Assembly (NCBI GenBank): GCA_016711825.1
Contig: JADJSG010000005.1
Span: 310,001 to 374,000, forward strand
DNA from: Bacteroidota bacterium
GTDB lineage: Bacteria > Bacteroidota > Bacteroidia > Chitinophagales > Chitinophagaceae
Length of the DNA: 64,000 nt
Direction of reading: 5' to 3'
Below the pieces are notes generated by a model that did no database searches, was not told the DNA's origin, and saw only the letters and a list, made by a program, of their open reading frames with translations. Positions 27,212 through 35,392 of this stretch are shown piece by piece. The position numbers and the translations under genes are program-made. Every line of letters starts with the position of its first letter. The stretch's first letter is position 1.

Positions 27212-28303
27212 TTACAAGATTTCTCTCATTCCATAATAATCAATAGCTTGTTGTTTTAAAGGGTTGGTACTCCACTCTTCCCATTCACAAGTATAGGGAT
27301 TATATCCGCATTTGAGGGGTGCAGAGTATATATCATTTGGATTTTCGATATATGCTCTACAATCTGTACAAATATGCCTAAATTCACAATCCTTACATTT
27401 CGTTATCTCATCCTTCTTAATATGCCATACTTTCTGAAACTCCGGATCATTTACCACATCTATGAGTTTGGTATCCCGTATGTTGCCATAACATTTAGCC
27501 ATGCTAGGGCAGTTTTTAATCTGGCCGTTAACGTCTATAGATATTTTCCGATTAAGACATGTGTTAAACGAAAGTGATTCTGTAAAGTGTGATAGATTTA
27601 CTGCGAATAGTTTAGCACTAATTAGACCACAAATACATTCAGATGAAAAATCTTCAGATATATAATTAATTACGAATGAATTTAATATAATACTGTGTGA
27701 ACGTGATGGTGAACTATAATAAGTAATTTCACCAATACTCGGGCATGAAGAAAAAAGATCAGTAAAATTGATATCTTTCACATATATGTTATACTCTAAA
27801 AACAATTGAACAAACAAGAAATCCTGAGATTTAATTAATCGTATCAAATTAAATAAAGTTGTATTCGGCATGTTTCTAAAGCGGCTTCTAATTTGCAAGT
27901 ATTTACAATTCAAATTAGAAAGTTCAATAAAAATTTTCTCTAAATAATTTATATTTTTGTCACTTAGGTCAATTACTGAATTTTGCACTGTTGAAAAATC
28001 ACACCAATAATTATCACTTTCCTTAAACATAGACAAAATTTTTTTGTTATCAATTTGAATAATCAGATTATGCTTGATGAGAAAAATGAAATAAGATATT
28101 ACGGTATTATAGTTATCCAAATCATAGTAATCTAAAACATTGCAAATTCTTTTCCCATCAAACTTCCTTAATAGTATAATTAGATCTTTTGGCACTACAA
28201 AATAATTAAAATTTTGTGTATCAATTATAATACTACGACTGATACCATCAACAATTTTACAAACTCCAAGAACTTTAAAATAGTTTGATTTATTTAATAT
28301 CAT
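27212..28303 (-). CDS. gwsS: SPASM-domain peptide maturase, grasp-with-spasm type
   Basis: A 363-aa protein whose C-terminal part is a SPASM domain: cysteines in NTCLNRKISIDVNGQIKNC, then KCKDCEFRHICTDCRAY and LKCGYNPYTCEWEEW, which would bind auxiliary iron-sulfur clusters. The ending CxYNPYTCEWEEW is what I know from the grasp-with-spasm system in Bacteroidota. No radical-SAM CxxxCxxC motif is visible in the N-terminal 230 residues, so it may act as a partner or recognition subunit rather than a radical enzyme (inference). It is the last gene of the operon and its start overlaps the 65-aa gene by 14 bp. AT-rich codon use differs strongly from the atp genes. Confidence 0.85.
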   Translation of the reverse strand: MILNKSNYFKVLGVCKIVDGISRSIIIDTQNFNYFVVPKDLIILLRKFDGKRICNVLDYYDLDNYNTVISYFIFLIKHNLIIQIDNKKILSMFKESDNYWCDFSTVQNSVIDLSDKNINYLEKIFIELSNLNCKYLQIRSRFRNMPNTTLFNLIRLIKSQDFLFVQLFLEYNIYVKDINFTDLFSSCPSIGEITYYSSPSRSHSIILNSFVINYISEDFSSECICGLISAKLFAVNLSHFTESLSFNTCLNRKISIDVNGQIKNCPSMAKCYGNIRDTKLIDVVNDPEFQKVWHIKKDEITKCKDCEFRHICTDCRAYIENPNDIYSAPLKCGYNPYTCEWEEWSTNPLKQQAIDYYGMREIL

Positions 28304-28487
28304 AAGTAAATATTCTCGAATTCAATTTATAGTTTGGTATATGTTTTAAAAGTGTTCCGTATTTGGATTTCGACACCTTGATATTTAAATTTTTATTCTC
28401 TAAACTAACATTATCGTAATCCAATAGCTTAAAAATTAAGGGAAGGCTTGATGTATTTAAAAATTTTTTATAATGACGTTTGTTCAT
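28290..28487 (-). CDS. Small protein overlapping both RiPP maturase genes (65 aa)
   Basis: A basic, Lys/Asn/Leu-rich 65-aa protein with no signal peptide or cysteine. Its start overlaps the end of the ATP-grasp gene by 20 bp and its end overlaps the start of the SPASM gene by 14 bp, all on the same strand. Such tight overlaps at both ends support a real, translationally coupled gene rather than chance. I do not recognise it. It could be a leader-binding adaptor or an N-terminal piece detached from the SPASM protein. Confidence 0.6.
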   Translation of the reverse strand: MNKRHYKKFLNTSSLPLIFKLLDYDNVSLENKNLNIKVSKSKYGTLLKHIPNYKLNSRIFTYDIK

Positions 28488-29427
28488 AAAAATACTTTGC
28501 TATTAATTTTTCTAAATTTAGATTGCAAATTCTACTAAGATGGCCAAATTGACCTATTGGATTGATTTCTAAAAAACAAAAATCACCATTCTTATTCACA
28601 AGCAAATCTACTGATCCGCTTTGAATTTTTAATTGTTTAACTAATTTCACAAGTTTACTAGAAATACCTTTAGGTAATATAAATGGTGAGTAGCGAACCT
28701 TGTTAGCTTTTTCGCTTTTTTTAATATCGACTGTATCCTCAGAATTTATTATAACCATAGAAAACACTTTATCAAAAAGAACAAAAGCTCTTATTTCAAA
28801 TAATTTATCAAAATATTCCATAAAAAGGCAGGGAGGAAATTTATTTGGAATATTTTTTATAAAGGAATTGTCAATTTTTTTTGTATAGTATTTGTAAAAT
28901 ATGTCTTCTATTTGAAAAAAAACACCTTCACTAAAATTCTTTAGGACAATCCCTTTAGGTTTGTTACTAATATAAAAATTCCTTAAGTCAAATTTAGAAT
29001 TAGTTACTAGAAATTTTGGAATAACTAATCCTAGATAAGATGCTTCTGTTAAAACATCTAATCTATTAATAGAATTACCCCAAAAACTACCAATTTTTGC
29101 AGAAATATTTTCAATTGTAGTATAAATATAAGACAAGCTAGATCTCCTTTCAGCTTCCAGAAAATTTTGTAATAAATAATCATTTGGACCAAAAATATAA
29201 TTTAATTTTTCTAAAGTCAATTCTCCACGTCGATACCAAAAACCTTTGATTTTTGTGCTACATATTTCCTCCCCATTTACCATTAAAATAAAGTTTTTGA
29301 TACTAAAATTCTTAAACTCAATTTTCGTTTCAGGTGTTATTACTTTGAAATTTAATTTATAATAACACAACCAATATATAACATGTGTTGTTGTAAAATC
29401 TGTACAATCTGAAAAAATAATTACCAT
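28468..29427 (-). CDS. gwsG: ATP-grasp peptide maturase, grasp-with-spasm type
   Basis: A 319-aa ATP-grasp ligase of the graspetide kind, which joins Asp/Glu side chains of a precursor peptide to Ser/Thr/Lys by ester or amide bonds. The N-terminal part has IKGFWYRRGELTLEKL; the central part LLQNFLEAERRSSLSYIY; the C-terminal Mg-ATP site has SGSVDLLVNKNGDFCFLEINPIGQFG (acidic D and E/N ligands). These features match the microviridin-type and grasp-with-spasm enzymes. Its start overlaps the end of the secreted-protein gene by 7 bp. Confidence 0.88.
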   Translation of the reverse strand: MVIIFSDCTDFTTTHVIYWLCYYKLNFKVITPETKIEFKNFSIKNFILMVNGEEICSTKIKGFWYRRGELTLEKLNYIFGPNDYLLQNFLEAERRSSLSYIYTTIENISAKIGSFWGNSINRLDVLTEASYLGLVIPKFLVTNSKFDLRNFYISNKPKGIVLKNFSEGVFFQIEDIFYKYYTKKIDNSFIKNIPNKFPPCLFMEYFDKLFEIRAFVLFDKVFSMVIINSEDTVDIKKSEKANKVRYSPFILPKGISSKLVKLVKQLKIQSGSVDLLVNKNGDFCFLEINPIGQFGHLSRICNLNLEKLIAKYFYEQTSL

Positions 29428-30512
29428 ATCACTTCTGTTATTTTTATAGCTCCAATTTTATCAATTTTATATATTACTTCATCTAGTTGAATGATTTTAT
29501 AAACTTTATTATCTGCAAAAACTATTGGTTGGATATCAAATTTTATTTGATCAGATGATACCCCAAAAAATAGTAAGATTGATTTAATTGTCAAAAATTT
29601 CAAAGCTGTAATACATGAAAGTGAATTATTAGAATTTGAAATTATTTTAATTGTAGATTTGGTAAGGTTAAGAAAACAAGACAAAGAATATAATTGAGCA
29701 ATTTTCACTTTATTACTAGTTTTGACATTAAGACTAGGCAAACGACCATAACCGAATAATTCTGATGGAAAATACTTAATATAATTAAATTCGTAATTCA
29801 AGAACTCCCCTAATGTTAATTCCCCTTTTTCATATGATTTTAATAGAAAACATCTGACACTATCTGCTATTATTGGATCTGTATGAATCTGATGAATTAG
29901 GAATACAAATAAATTTAATTTCATACTGAAGAGGCCTGATTCATTTGGTTTAATAGTTTCTAAATAAAAATATGAAGGCCACTTTGCATTTTTATTCAAA
30001 AATTTCCAAAAAACAATAGAATTTATAGAATCATTAATTATTTGAAAAGATTGGTTTTTATTAATTAAATCAGCATTTAGGCTTCTATAAAACTGGTCTC
30101 TATCTTTTAGCTGTGAAATAAATAATTTAATGTTATTCTGAGCATAAACTTTTTCATTTTTATATACGTTTTGATTTTCTATAATATCTATAGGAACTCC
30201 TAATAGTATTAATGATGATAATATTTTGGATTTTAGTAAACCACTTACTTTATTTGTCAAAGTAAATGAATATAAAAGTCTCAAATGATCTGGATCACTT
30301 TCTTTTAAAATAAGTTCTACAACACTGTCAGCATATTCAACATTGTATTGAAGATATTCAAATAGTTTTATACTATTTTTAAATCTTAAAATGTCAGAAA
30401 AGGGATATTTTACATTTTGAAAATACGAAATTGCAGTGACTTTAATGGTTAATACCATTAAAATTAAATTAAATAATACTATTCGGTAATATTTTTTTTT
30501 TACAATATTCAT
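29421..30512 (-). CDS. Secreted or membrane-anchored protein of a RiPP operon, unknown
   Basis: A 363-aa protein with an N-terminal hydrophobic helix (about 9-28, YRIVLFNLILMVLTIKVTA) that acts as a signal peptide or anchor. The rest is Asn/Ser/Leu/Ile-rich and mostly helical, without catalytic motifs that I can see; no HExxH, Cys-His or Ser-triad context. It is placed between the precursor gene and the ATP-grasp gene, and its stop overlaps the latter by 7 bp, so it belongs to the pathway. Roles in export, immunity or leader removal are possible, none shown. Confidence 0.7.
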   Translation of the reverse strand: MNIVKKKYYRIVLFNLILMVLTIKVTAISYFQNVKYPFSDILRFKNSIKLFEYLQYNVEYADSVVELILKESDPDHLRLLYSFTLTNKVSGLLKSKILSSLILLGVPIDIIENQNVYKNEKVYAQNNIKLFISQLKDRDQFYRSLNADLINKNQSFQIINDSINSIVFWKFLNKNAKWPSYFYLETIKPNESGLFSMKLNLFVFLIHQIHTDPIIADSVRCFLLKSYEKGELTLGEFLNYEFNYIKYFPSELFGYGRLPSLNVKTSNKVKIAQLYSLSCFLNLTKSTIKIISNSNNSLSCITALKFLTIKSILLFFGVSSDQIKFDIQPIVFADNKVYKIIQLDEVIYKIDKIGAIKITEVIW

Positions 30513-30580
30513 ATTAATACATTTACGAACGCGTTAAATTAATTTCATTTAAAGCTATCTAAAAGCAATAAAAATGCTTT

Positions 30581-30901
30581 TTAATTACCATGGAATGTTC
30601 GTGTATAACCATCATATGTAACTTGAGCCCACCAATCACAATCATACATATAATCTTTAGCATTTGAAACATTGAATGAAATTATACCACCTCCTAGGCT
30701 AACTGAGGTATTACCAGTTCCAGAACAAGTAGATATTTCACCATTGTAACTAAAACCTGATCCATTATAAGTACCTCCTCCTGATATAGGTATTTGTAAC
30801 CCGATTGGATTTGAATCATCATTTTTATTAGGTATTACTCCACCCAATTTAAATGCCCTAAATTTTGAACCACTTAATGATTCCAATTTATTTTTTATCA
30901 T
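30581..30901 (-). CDS. Candidate RiPP precursor peptide (106 aa)
   Basis: A 106-aa peptide. The first about 28 residues (IKNKLESLSGSKFRAFKL) look like a Bacteroidota RiPP leader of the LxSLxGxKF type. The rest is rich in Gly, Ser, Thr and Asn (for example ISGGGTYNGSGFSYNG and GNTSVSLGGG) with scattered Asp/Glu (GEIS, AKDYMYDCDWW), which gives donors and acceptors for an ATP-grasp macrocyclase. It ends in an aromatic and polar segment with two cysteines in the mature region. The long core is unusual for a graspetide, so a small secreted structural protein is an alternative. It is 26 bp after the duplicated-domain gene. Confidence 0.6.
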   Translation of the reverse strand: MIKNKLESLSGSKFRAFKLGGVIPNKNDDSNPIGLQIPISGGGTYNGSGFSYNGEISTCSGTGNTSVSLGGGIISFNVSNAKDYMYDCDWWAQVTYDGYTRTFHGN

Positions 30902-30927
30902 AAAATATTTTTTTTGTGTTTTAATAA

Positions 30928-31719
30928 TTAATAATTCCAGTTTATGCCATTCATGATAATGCTAAAGGTATCTGCATTTTCGGTTGAAACAGCTAATATA
31001 TATCCTGTTTTAAAAATGAGACTGTAATTGACAGTTCTATTTATCGTAGAAGGTACAATTGCCGTTTGGGTAGATGCCGCTATAGGTATTTCTGTAAATA
31101 AGTAATAATTACCGCCTCCATTTGTAATAAATAGCCTTATCATACCCTGTGAAGTACTTGCTTGCCCTTTTATATGTATAGTATCCAGTGTAGTTCCTTT
31201 TAATGATGCAGTTATAATATCTTGTATGGTACCTGTACCATCTAGGTTTGGGTTAGCTGTGCTTATTAGGCCTAGTCCATTATTGGCATATCGCTTCATA
31301 TGGTCGCAACAAGCAGGTGTAGCTGGGTATACCCAATCGAGTCCTTCAGCTATAATGTTAAATGATTCTGCATTTTCGGTGGACACATAAAGTTTCGTAC
31401 CTGTAGATAGATTTAATTCAATTGATATTCTCGTTTCGAAAGAAGGTTCAACAGCAGTAGGCGTCATTGCAGGTACAAGTACTTCCTGCAACAGTTGAGT
31501 ACCTGTAGAGTCGTTCAAAAAAAAGCGTATCATCCCTTGAGTAGTTGCTTGGGTAGCTTTTATGATTATTGAGTTGATGATAGTGCCATTTGCCGAGCCA
31601 GTCAGTAATAATGCAGTGGCGCCTGTACCATCGAGGTTTGCATTTGCCGTAGCAATATTAACCATACCTGTGTTGGCACTAAGCTCGGAAAAATCTGTAA
31701 AATTGAATGTAGTTTCCAT
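30928..31719 (-). CDS. Duplicated-domain, phage-tail-like protein leading the RiPP operon
   Basis: A 263-aa protein with two copies of one domain: about residues 16-135 and 146-263. Both begin TANxNLDGTG, continue QGMIRxFxxxxG, and end STENAxxFxII with an aromatic tail WVYP/WNY. This domain resembles a beta-sandwich found in phage tail or capsid-decoration proteins and bacterial hypotheticals (from memory, not searched). No signal peptide. An upstream reading extension to 31803 exists but passes through a poly-T tract; the ATG at 31719 is a better start. It is first in the operon, 26 bp before the precursor gene. Confidence 0.7.
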   Translation of the reverse strand: METTFNFTDFSELSANTGMVNIATANANLDGTGATALLLTGSANGTIINSIIIKATQATTQGMIRFFLNDSTGTQLLQEVLVPAMTPTAVEPSFETRISIELNLSTGTKLYVSTENAESFNIIAEGLDWVYPATPACCDHMKRYANNGLGLISTANPNLDGTGTIQDIITASLKGTTLDTIHIKGQASTSQGMIRLFITNGGGNYYLFTEIPIAASTQTAIVPSTINRTVNYSLIFKTGYILAVSTENADTFSIIMNGINWNY

Positions 31720-31761
31720 ATGTTGATTAGGTTTAAAAAGTTTATTAATGATTTGTAAATT

Positions 31762-31800
31762 CAAAATTAAAATTTTGTTTTTGACAAAAAAAAAAAAAAA
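31762..31800 (-). promoter_or_regulatory. Putative RiPP-operon promoter next to a 15-base homopolymer
   Basis: On the minus strand TAATTTTG (31762-31769) fits TAnnTTTG, 42 nt upstream of the ATG at 31719. A -33-like TTTG (31785-31788) lies 15 nt further up and is directly built from the end of a run of 15 T (31786-31800). Slippage of that run would shift the context around -33. Confidence 0.45.
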
Positions 31801-31856
31801 CATTACTTTAACATTTTTTTAATATATACAATTATAACTTTTAATTTGTACTCTTT

Positions 31857-31966
31857 ATGCCAAATGTATTTAACAAGTAGTCCGAAAAATTTCGGTATAA
31901 TTCCCACACACATTACATTTAAGCTAATAACAAATGGACTACCTTTAATGTGTAGTTGGTAGTATA
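31857..31966. repeat. Interspersed inverted-end repeat, copy 2
   Basis: The best-preserved copy of the repeat family: core 31878-31941 of 64 bp begins TAGTCC and ends GGACTA, and the outer arms carry ATGCCAAAT on one side and TTGGTAGTAT on the other. The rest of the 525-bp gap between the RiPP operon and the M43 gene (31967-32328) is AT-rich and holds nothing I can support. Confidence 0.8.
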
Positions 31967-32328
31967 TCATTTTTCATAGCCAATTTTAACCCTGATGAAA
32001 ATCTAATTACAAGCAAAATAATGTTATTGTTGGTATAAGATAAATGAATTTTAGGGGTTTATATGGTTAATACTGATTACCCATTTTGACGCCTATTGAT
32101 TATATTTCCAACGATAAATTATAAATAGTATAAGTACGATAAGTTAAAATTTAATCTGTGTAGGTATTATTGCAACATTTTTAAAATTTCAATGCAAAAT
32201 ATATTTTAAATAAGTTGCTTTACTCTACGATTGATTATTTTTCAGATAAGGTTGATTGTCTGCTCTTAGAGAAAAAGGGCATTAAGTAATGAGTTGAAAA
32301 GGGTAGAATCTCACTAAAAATTAGCACA

Positions 32329-34257
32329 TCATCTTTGGATACTAAATTTTTGAACCCTGCGTTCTTCACTGTCAATAAGTTCAAATAAATACATCCCCGC
32401 ACTGCAATGACTGATGTCAAATTGTATTTCATTGGCGCCATTTTGTGTAACCATTGATTTACTGGCTACTTTTTGCCCAAACAAATTGTATACATTTGCT
32501 ACAATGTCTTTGTTACCTTCATAATACACATAGGTTGTAAAATAATCACTCGCAGGTATGGGATAAATAAGAAAGGTAGGCTTGTCTTCTGCAGGCAATG
32601 GGTTGCTTTCTTTAAATGGACTGGCGCTGGTTTCAATTTGTAAAGCATAACAATTGATATCTGAAAAAGCCCCATTATACCCTTTTACCCGTATATGATA
32701 GGTAAGCGGTCCATTATAGACTGAGTTGTGAACAATCTCTTCATTTGATATACCACCTGCTTGTGAAGTTTTGATTAATCCTCCCCTCATGTTATAAAAG
32801 TAAATGTCATAATCATTGGGCAAATCAGTCATGGTGATACGTACATTTCTTTTTTCTTCCGATACTTCAATTCTATAATAGTCATTATCAACCGAACTAA
32901 ATATCATTGAACGGGAAGTGGTGTCATTGGGTATATACACTGCGGTTTTTAATGTATTGTTGGCTTCATAATTATTGGTACACACAATGATGGGTGCAGG
33001 CATCGTGCTGAATGTTTGTATCGCACTATAAGGGCTTATACCCAATGTACATACCGATTGTATTTGAAACTCATACAGGGTATTCTCTGCCAAATCAGCT
33101 AAGGGTATATCATTCACTGCAGTGCTTAATACATTCCAACTGGTATCTGACGATTTTTTAAACAACACATTATATGAAGTCGCATTGGGTGTGTTATCCC
33201 ATTGAATTTGAGCCTCATGTACCTGTACATTCATAACCACCGCATTGGTAGGTATGCCACAGCTTATTTGGGGTGTTGGGGCATTGCCTCCTTGTGAACT
33301 TAATAGCGAAAACCTTGCACCACCTGGTATAAACATGGCATCTATCCTTGATTTTTGCCCCATGGTAAACATCGTCATCGCAATATCATCTGTATAATCC
33401 ATATAATTCATAAACATATCTCCAAAAGGGGTATTATTGCATGAAATACGTGGATAGGTCGGAACACCTGTATTTTGCGCCCCTTGATTGGGGGTATCTT
33501 CTACTAAATCGGTTCCATTGCAATTGCCTCCATCATCGCCCCAAATATGAAATAAGTTGAGCCAATGTCCAATTTCATGGGTGGTTGTTCGCCCTTTATT
33601 AAATGGAGCCAATGCTGCCCCTGTAGTGCCAAATGCTTTGTATGATATTACAACACCATCGGTAGCAACCGGACCACCTGGAAATTGTCCATAACCAAGC
33701 AAACCACCACTCAGCCGACAAACCCAGATATTTAAATATTCACCTGATGGCCAGGCACTTTTACCACCCGTCAGACTGTTTTTTACATTATTGTTGGCCG
33801 AAAAGGAAGTTGTGGTGGTATAGGTTCTGGTAATCCCTGTTGTAGAATCCCCATTGGGGTCTCTCTTGGCCAATACAAATTCAATTTGACAATCGGCAGC
33901 CATCGGTTGAAACGCCCCAGGGGTATTTGCAAAATCAATATTTAATTTTCTAAAATCTTTGTTTAAAACAGCAATCTGAGAAGCGATTTGCGCATCGCTG
34001 ATATTTTGAGGCCCCAAATTATATACCACATGTACTACTACAGGTATGGTAATGACCGTTCTGCTTTTTTTATGTGGCTGTTGCAGATATTGTGCAATTT
34101 GCGTTTCAATCAACTGACGTTGCATCCCAATAGAAGGATCTGCTAATTCAAGTTGTTGCATATACTCAGTGGTGCCACAGGTTCTATGTTCAATATCTTG
34201 TGCTTGAAGTGTAGTTTGTAACAATAATATAAAAATGACAAGGTACAATTTATTCAT
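32329..34257 (-). CDS. Secreted M43-family metalloprotease with T9SS tail
   Basis: A 642-aa extracellular protease of the pappalysin-like M43 (cytophagalysin) family. Domains: signal peptide 1-19; propeptide; catalytic domain with TTHEIGHWLNLFHIWGD (HExxHxxxxxH zinc site, about 228-244) and Met-turn MNYMDYTDD (about 283-291); a fibronectin type III-like domain (about 335-420); a CBM-like/PPC region (about 425-545); a T9SS type A sorting domain (about 562-642, ending MYLFELIDSEERRVQKFSIQR). It is likely secreted by T9SS and attached to the surface. A TAAGTTTG box lies upstream at 34286-34293. Confidence 0.93.
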   Translation of the reverse strand: MNKLYLVIFILLLQTTLQAQDIEHRTCGTTEYMQQLELADPSIGMQRQLIETQIAQYLQQPHKKSRTVITIPVVVHVVYNLGPQNISDAQIASQIAVLNKDFRKLNIDFANTPGAFQPMAADCQIEFVLAKRDPNGDSTTGITRTYTTTTSFSANNNVKNSLTGGKSAWPSGEYLNIWVCRLSGGLLGYGQFPGGPVATDGVVISYKAFGTTGAALAPFNKGRTTTHEIGHWLNLFHIWGDDGGNCNGTDLVEDTPNQGAQNTGVPTYPRISCNNTPFGDMFMNYMDYTDDIAMTMFTMGQKSRIDAMFIPGGARFSLLSSQGGNAPTPQISCGIPTNAVVMNVQVHEAQIQWDNTPNATSYNVLFKKSSDTSWNVLSTAVNDIPLADLAENTLYEFQIQSVCTLGISPYSAIQTFSTMPAPIIVCTNNYEANNTLKTAVYIPNDTTSRSMIFSSVDNDYYRIEVSEEKRNVRITMTDLPNDYDIYFYNMRGGLIKTSQAGGISNEEIVHNSVYNGPLTYHIRVKGYNGAFSDINCYALQIETSASPFKESNPLPAEDKPTFLIYPIPASDYFTTYVYYEGNKDIVANVYNLFGQKVASKSMVTQNGANEIQFDISHCSAGMYLFELIDSEERRVQKFSIQR

Positions 34258-34285
34258 CTTACACTGTTTTGTATAAGTGTTAAAA

Positions 34286-34293
34286 CAAACTTA
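34286..34293 (-). promoter_or_regulatory. -7 promoter box of the M43 protease gene
   Basis: Minus-strand TAAGTTTG, a TAnnTTTG match, 28 nt before the ATG at 34257. Confidence 0.4.
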
Positions 34294-34384
34294 GTGCCAA
34301 ATGAATTTATACAAAATCATTATACATATATATATTTAATATATTATATAATGTGAATTTGTAATGATTTGTTTATGAATAGCT

Positions 34385-35392
34385 TTAATGAGTTGTAGCA
34401 GCATACATTTTTTCAATAATTTCTACAACTTTTTTACCTTCTTGGGCATTGGTCATCACATGTTCGGTGCCTTGCAGGTGTTTTATCACATTATTGATGA
34501 CCCGATCATGGTTACTCATGCTCCCTTGATACTTGCCATAATCATTTGATTTAGCTTCTATTTTAATTTCTGGCAAAATGGTATTATTGATTTGTTGGTA
34601 TTCGATGGTATTAAGATACTGACCACCAATTTTGACTGTACCATTTGCTGCAAGAATGGTAAATGCCCCTTCCATATTTTTTTCATAACTGCAAGTCGAA
34701 AAATTGAAATTGACAATAGCACCCCCCATGGTTTGCATAAAAAAACTGCCTGTATCTTCTATCTCTATATAAGGATGGTTAAAATTGTGGAGTATGCCCT
34801 GACAGTTTTTTACATCGCCAAACAAGTAATAAAGAATATCGACAAAATGACTAAACTGTGTAAATAAACAACCTCCATCTTGTGATTTTTTTCCACGCCA
34901 TGGGCTTTCATTATAATAGTATTCGTTTCGATTCCAAAAGCAATTGACGTTCACCATATAGATATCACCAAGTATATGTTCGTCTATCAGCTTTTTCACC
35001 TGTTGCACCGGTTCATTATACCTATTTTGTTTTACAACATAAATGGTTTTATTCATCTCGTTTGCCACCTGTATCATTTCTTCACATTGTATCGAACTGA
35101 TTGCCATCGGTTTTTCGCATACTACATGTTTGCCACTTTGCAACGATTGTATGGTATGCATATGATGCAAATAATTAGGGGTGCATACATTGATAACATC
35201 AGCATCACATTCTTGTAAAAACAACGTGAAATCGGTATACCTTTTTACAGATGCAGGCAATGTATCATCAAAGGCAGTATCTACACAATCGCACACGGCA
35301 GTCAGGGTAGCTTCAACATTCGCTAATATATGTTGGGCATGTCGTTTACCAATATTTCCATAGCCTATGATGGCAAATTTTATTGTACTCAT
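34385..35392 (-). CDS. Gfo/Idh/MocA family sugar oxidoreductase
   Basis: A 335-aa NAD(P)-dependent oxidoreductase. The N-terminal Rossmann fold has IGYGNIGKRHAQH (about 9-21); the family motif CEKPMAISS (about 92-100) holds the catalytic lysine of the EKP motif; the C-terminal alpha/beta part contains DGGCLFTQFSHFVDILYYLFGDV. The substrate is likely a nucleotide sugar or inositol-like sugar; relatives (WbpB/WlbA group) act in UDP-sugar modification, so it may serve the nearby polysaccharide pathway (inference). The start codon overlaps the recQ stop by 4 bp. Confidence 0.9.
   Translation of the reverse strand: MSTIKFAIIGYGNIGKRHAQHILANVEATLTAVCDCVDTAFDDTLPASVKRYTDFTLFLQECDADVINVCTPNYLHHMHTIQSLQSGKHVVCEKPMAISSIQCEEMIQVANEMNKTIYVVKQNRYNEPVQQVKKLIDEHILGDIYMVNVNCFWNRNEYYYNESPWRGKKSQDGGCLFTQFSHFVDILYYLFGDVKNCQGILHNFNHPYIEIEDTGSFFMQTMGGAIVNFNFSTCSYEKNMEGAFTILAANGTVKIGGQYLNTIEYQQINNTILPEIKIEAKSNDYGKYQGSMSNHDRVINNVIKHLQGTEHVMTNAQEGKKVVEIIEKMYAATTH

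Noticed and set aside
30928..31719. Prophage remnant, from the tail-like domain
   Set aside because: No other phage structural, integrase or lysis gene is nearby, and the gene is spaced as part of the RiPP operon.
30928..31803. Longer start (MFFFFFVKN...) for the duplicated-domain protein
   Set aside because: The first codons are the poly-T tract and the region contains the likely promoter; the ATG at 31719 opens a normal N-terminus.
32235..32441. 68-aa minus-strand frame over the end of the M43 gene
   Set aside because: It overlaps the sorting domain of the protease in another frame and has no support of its own.
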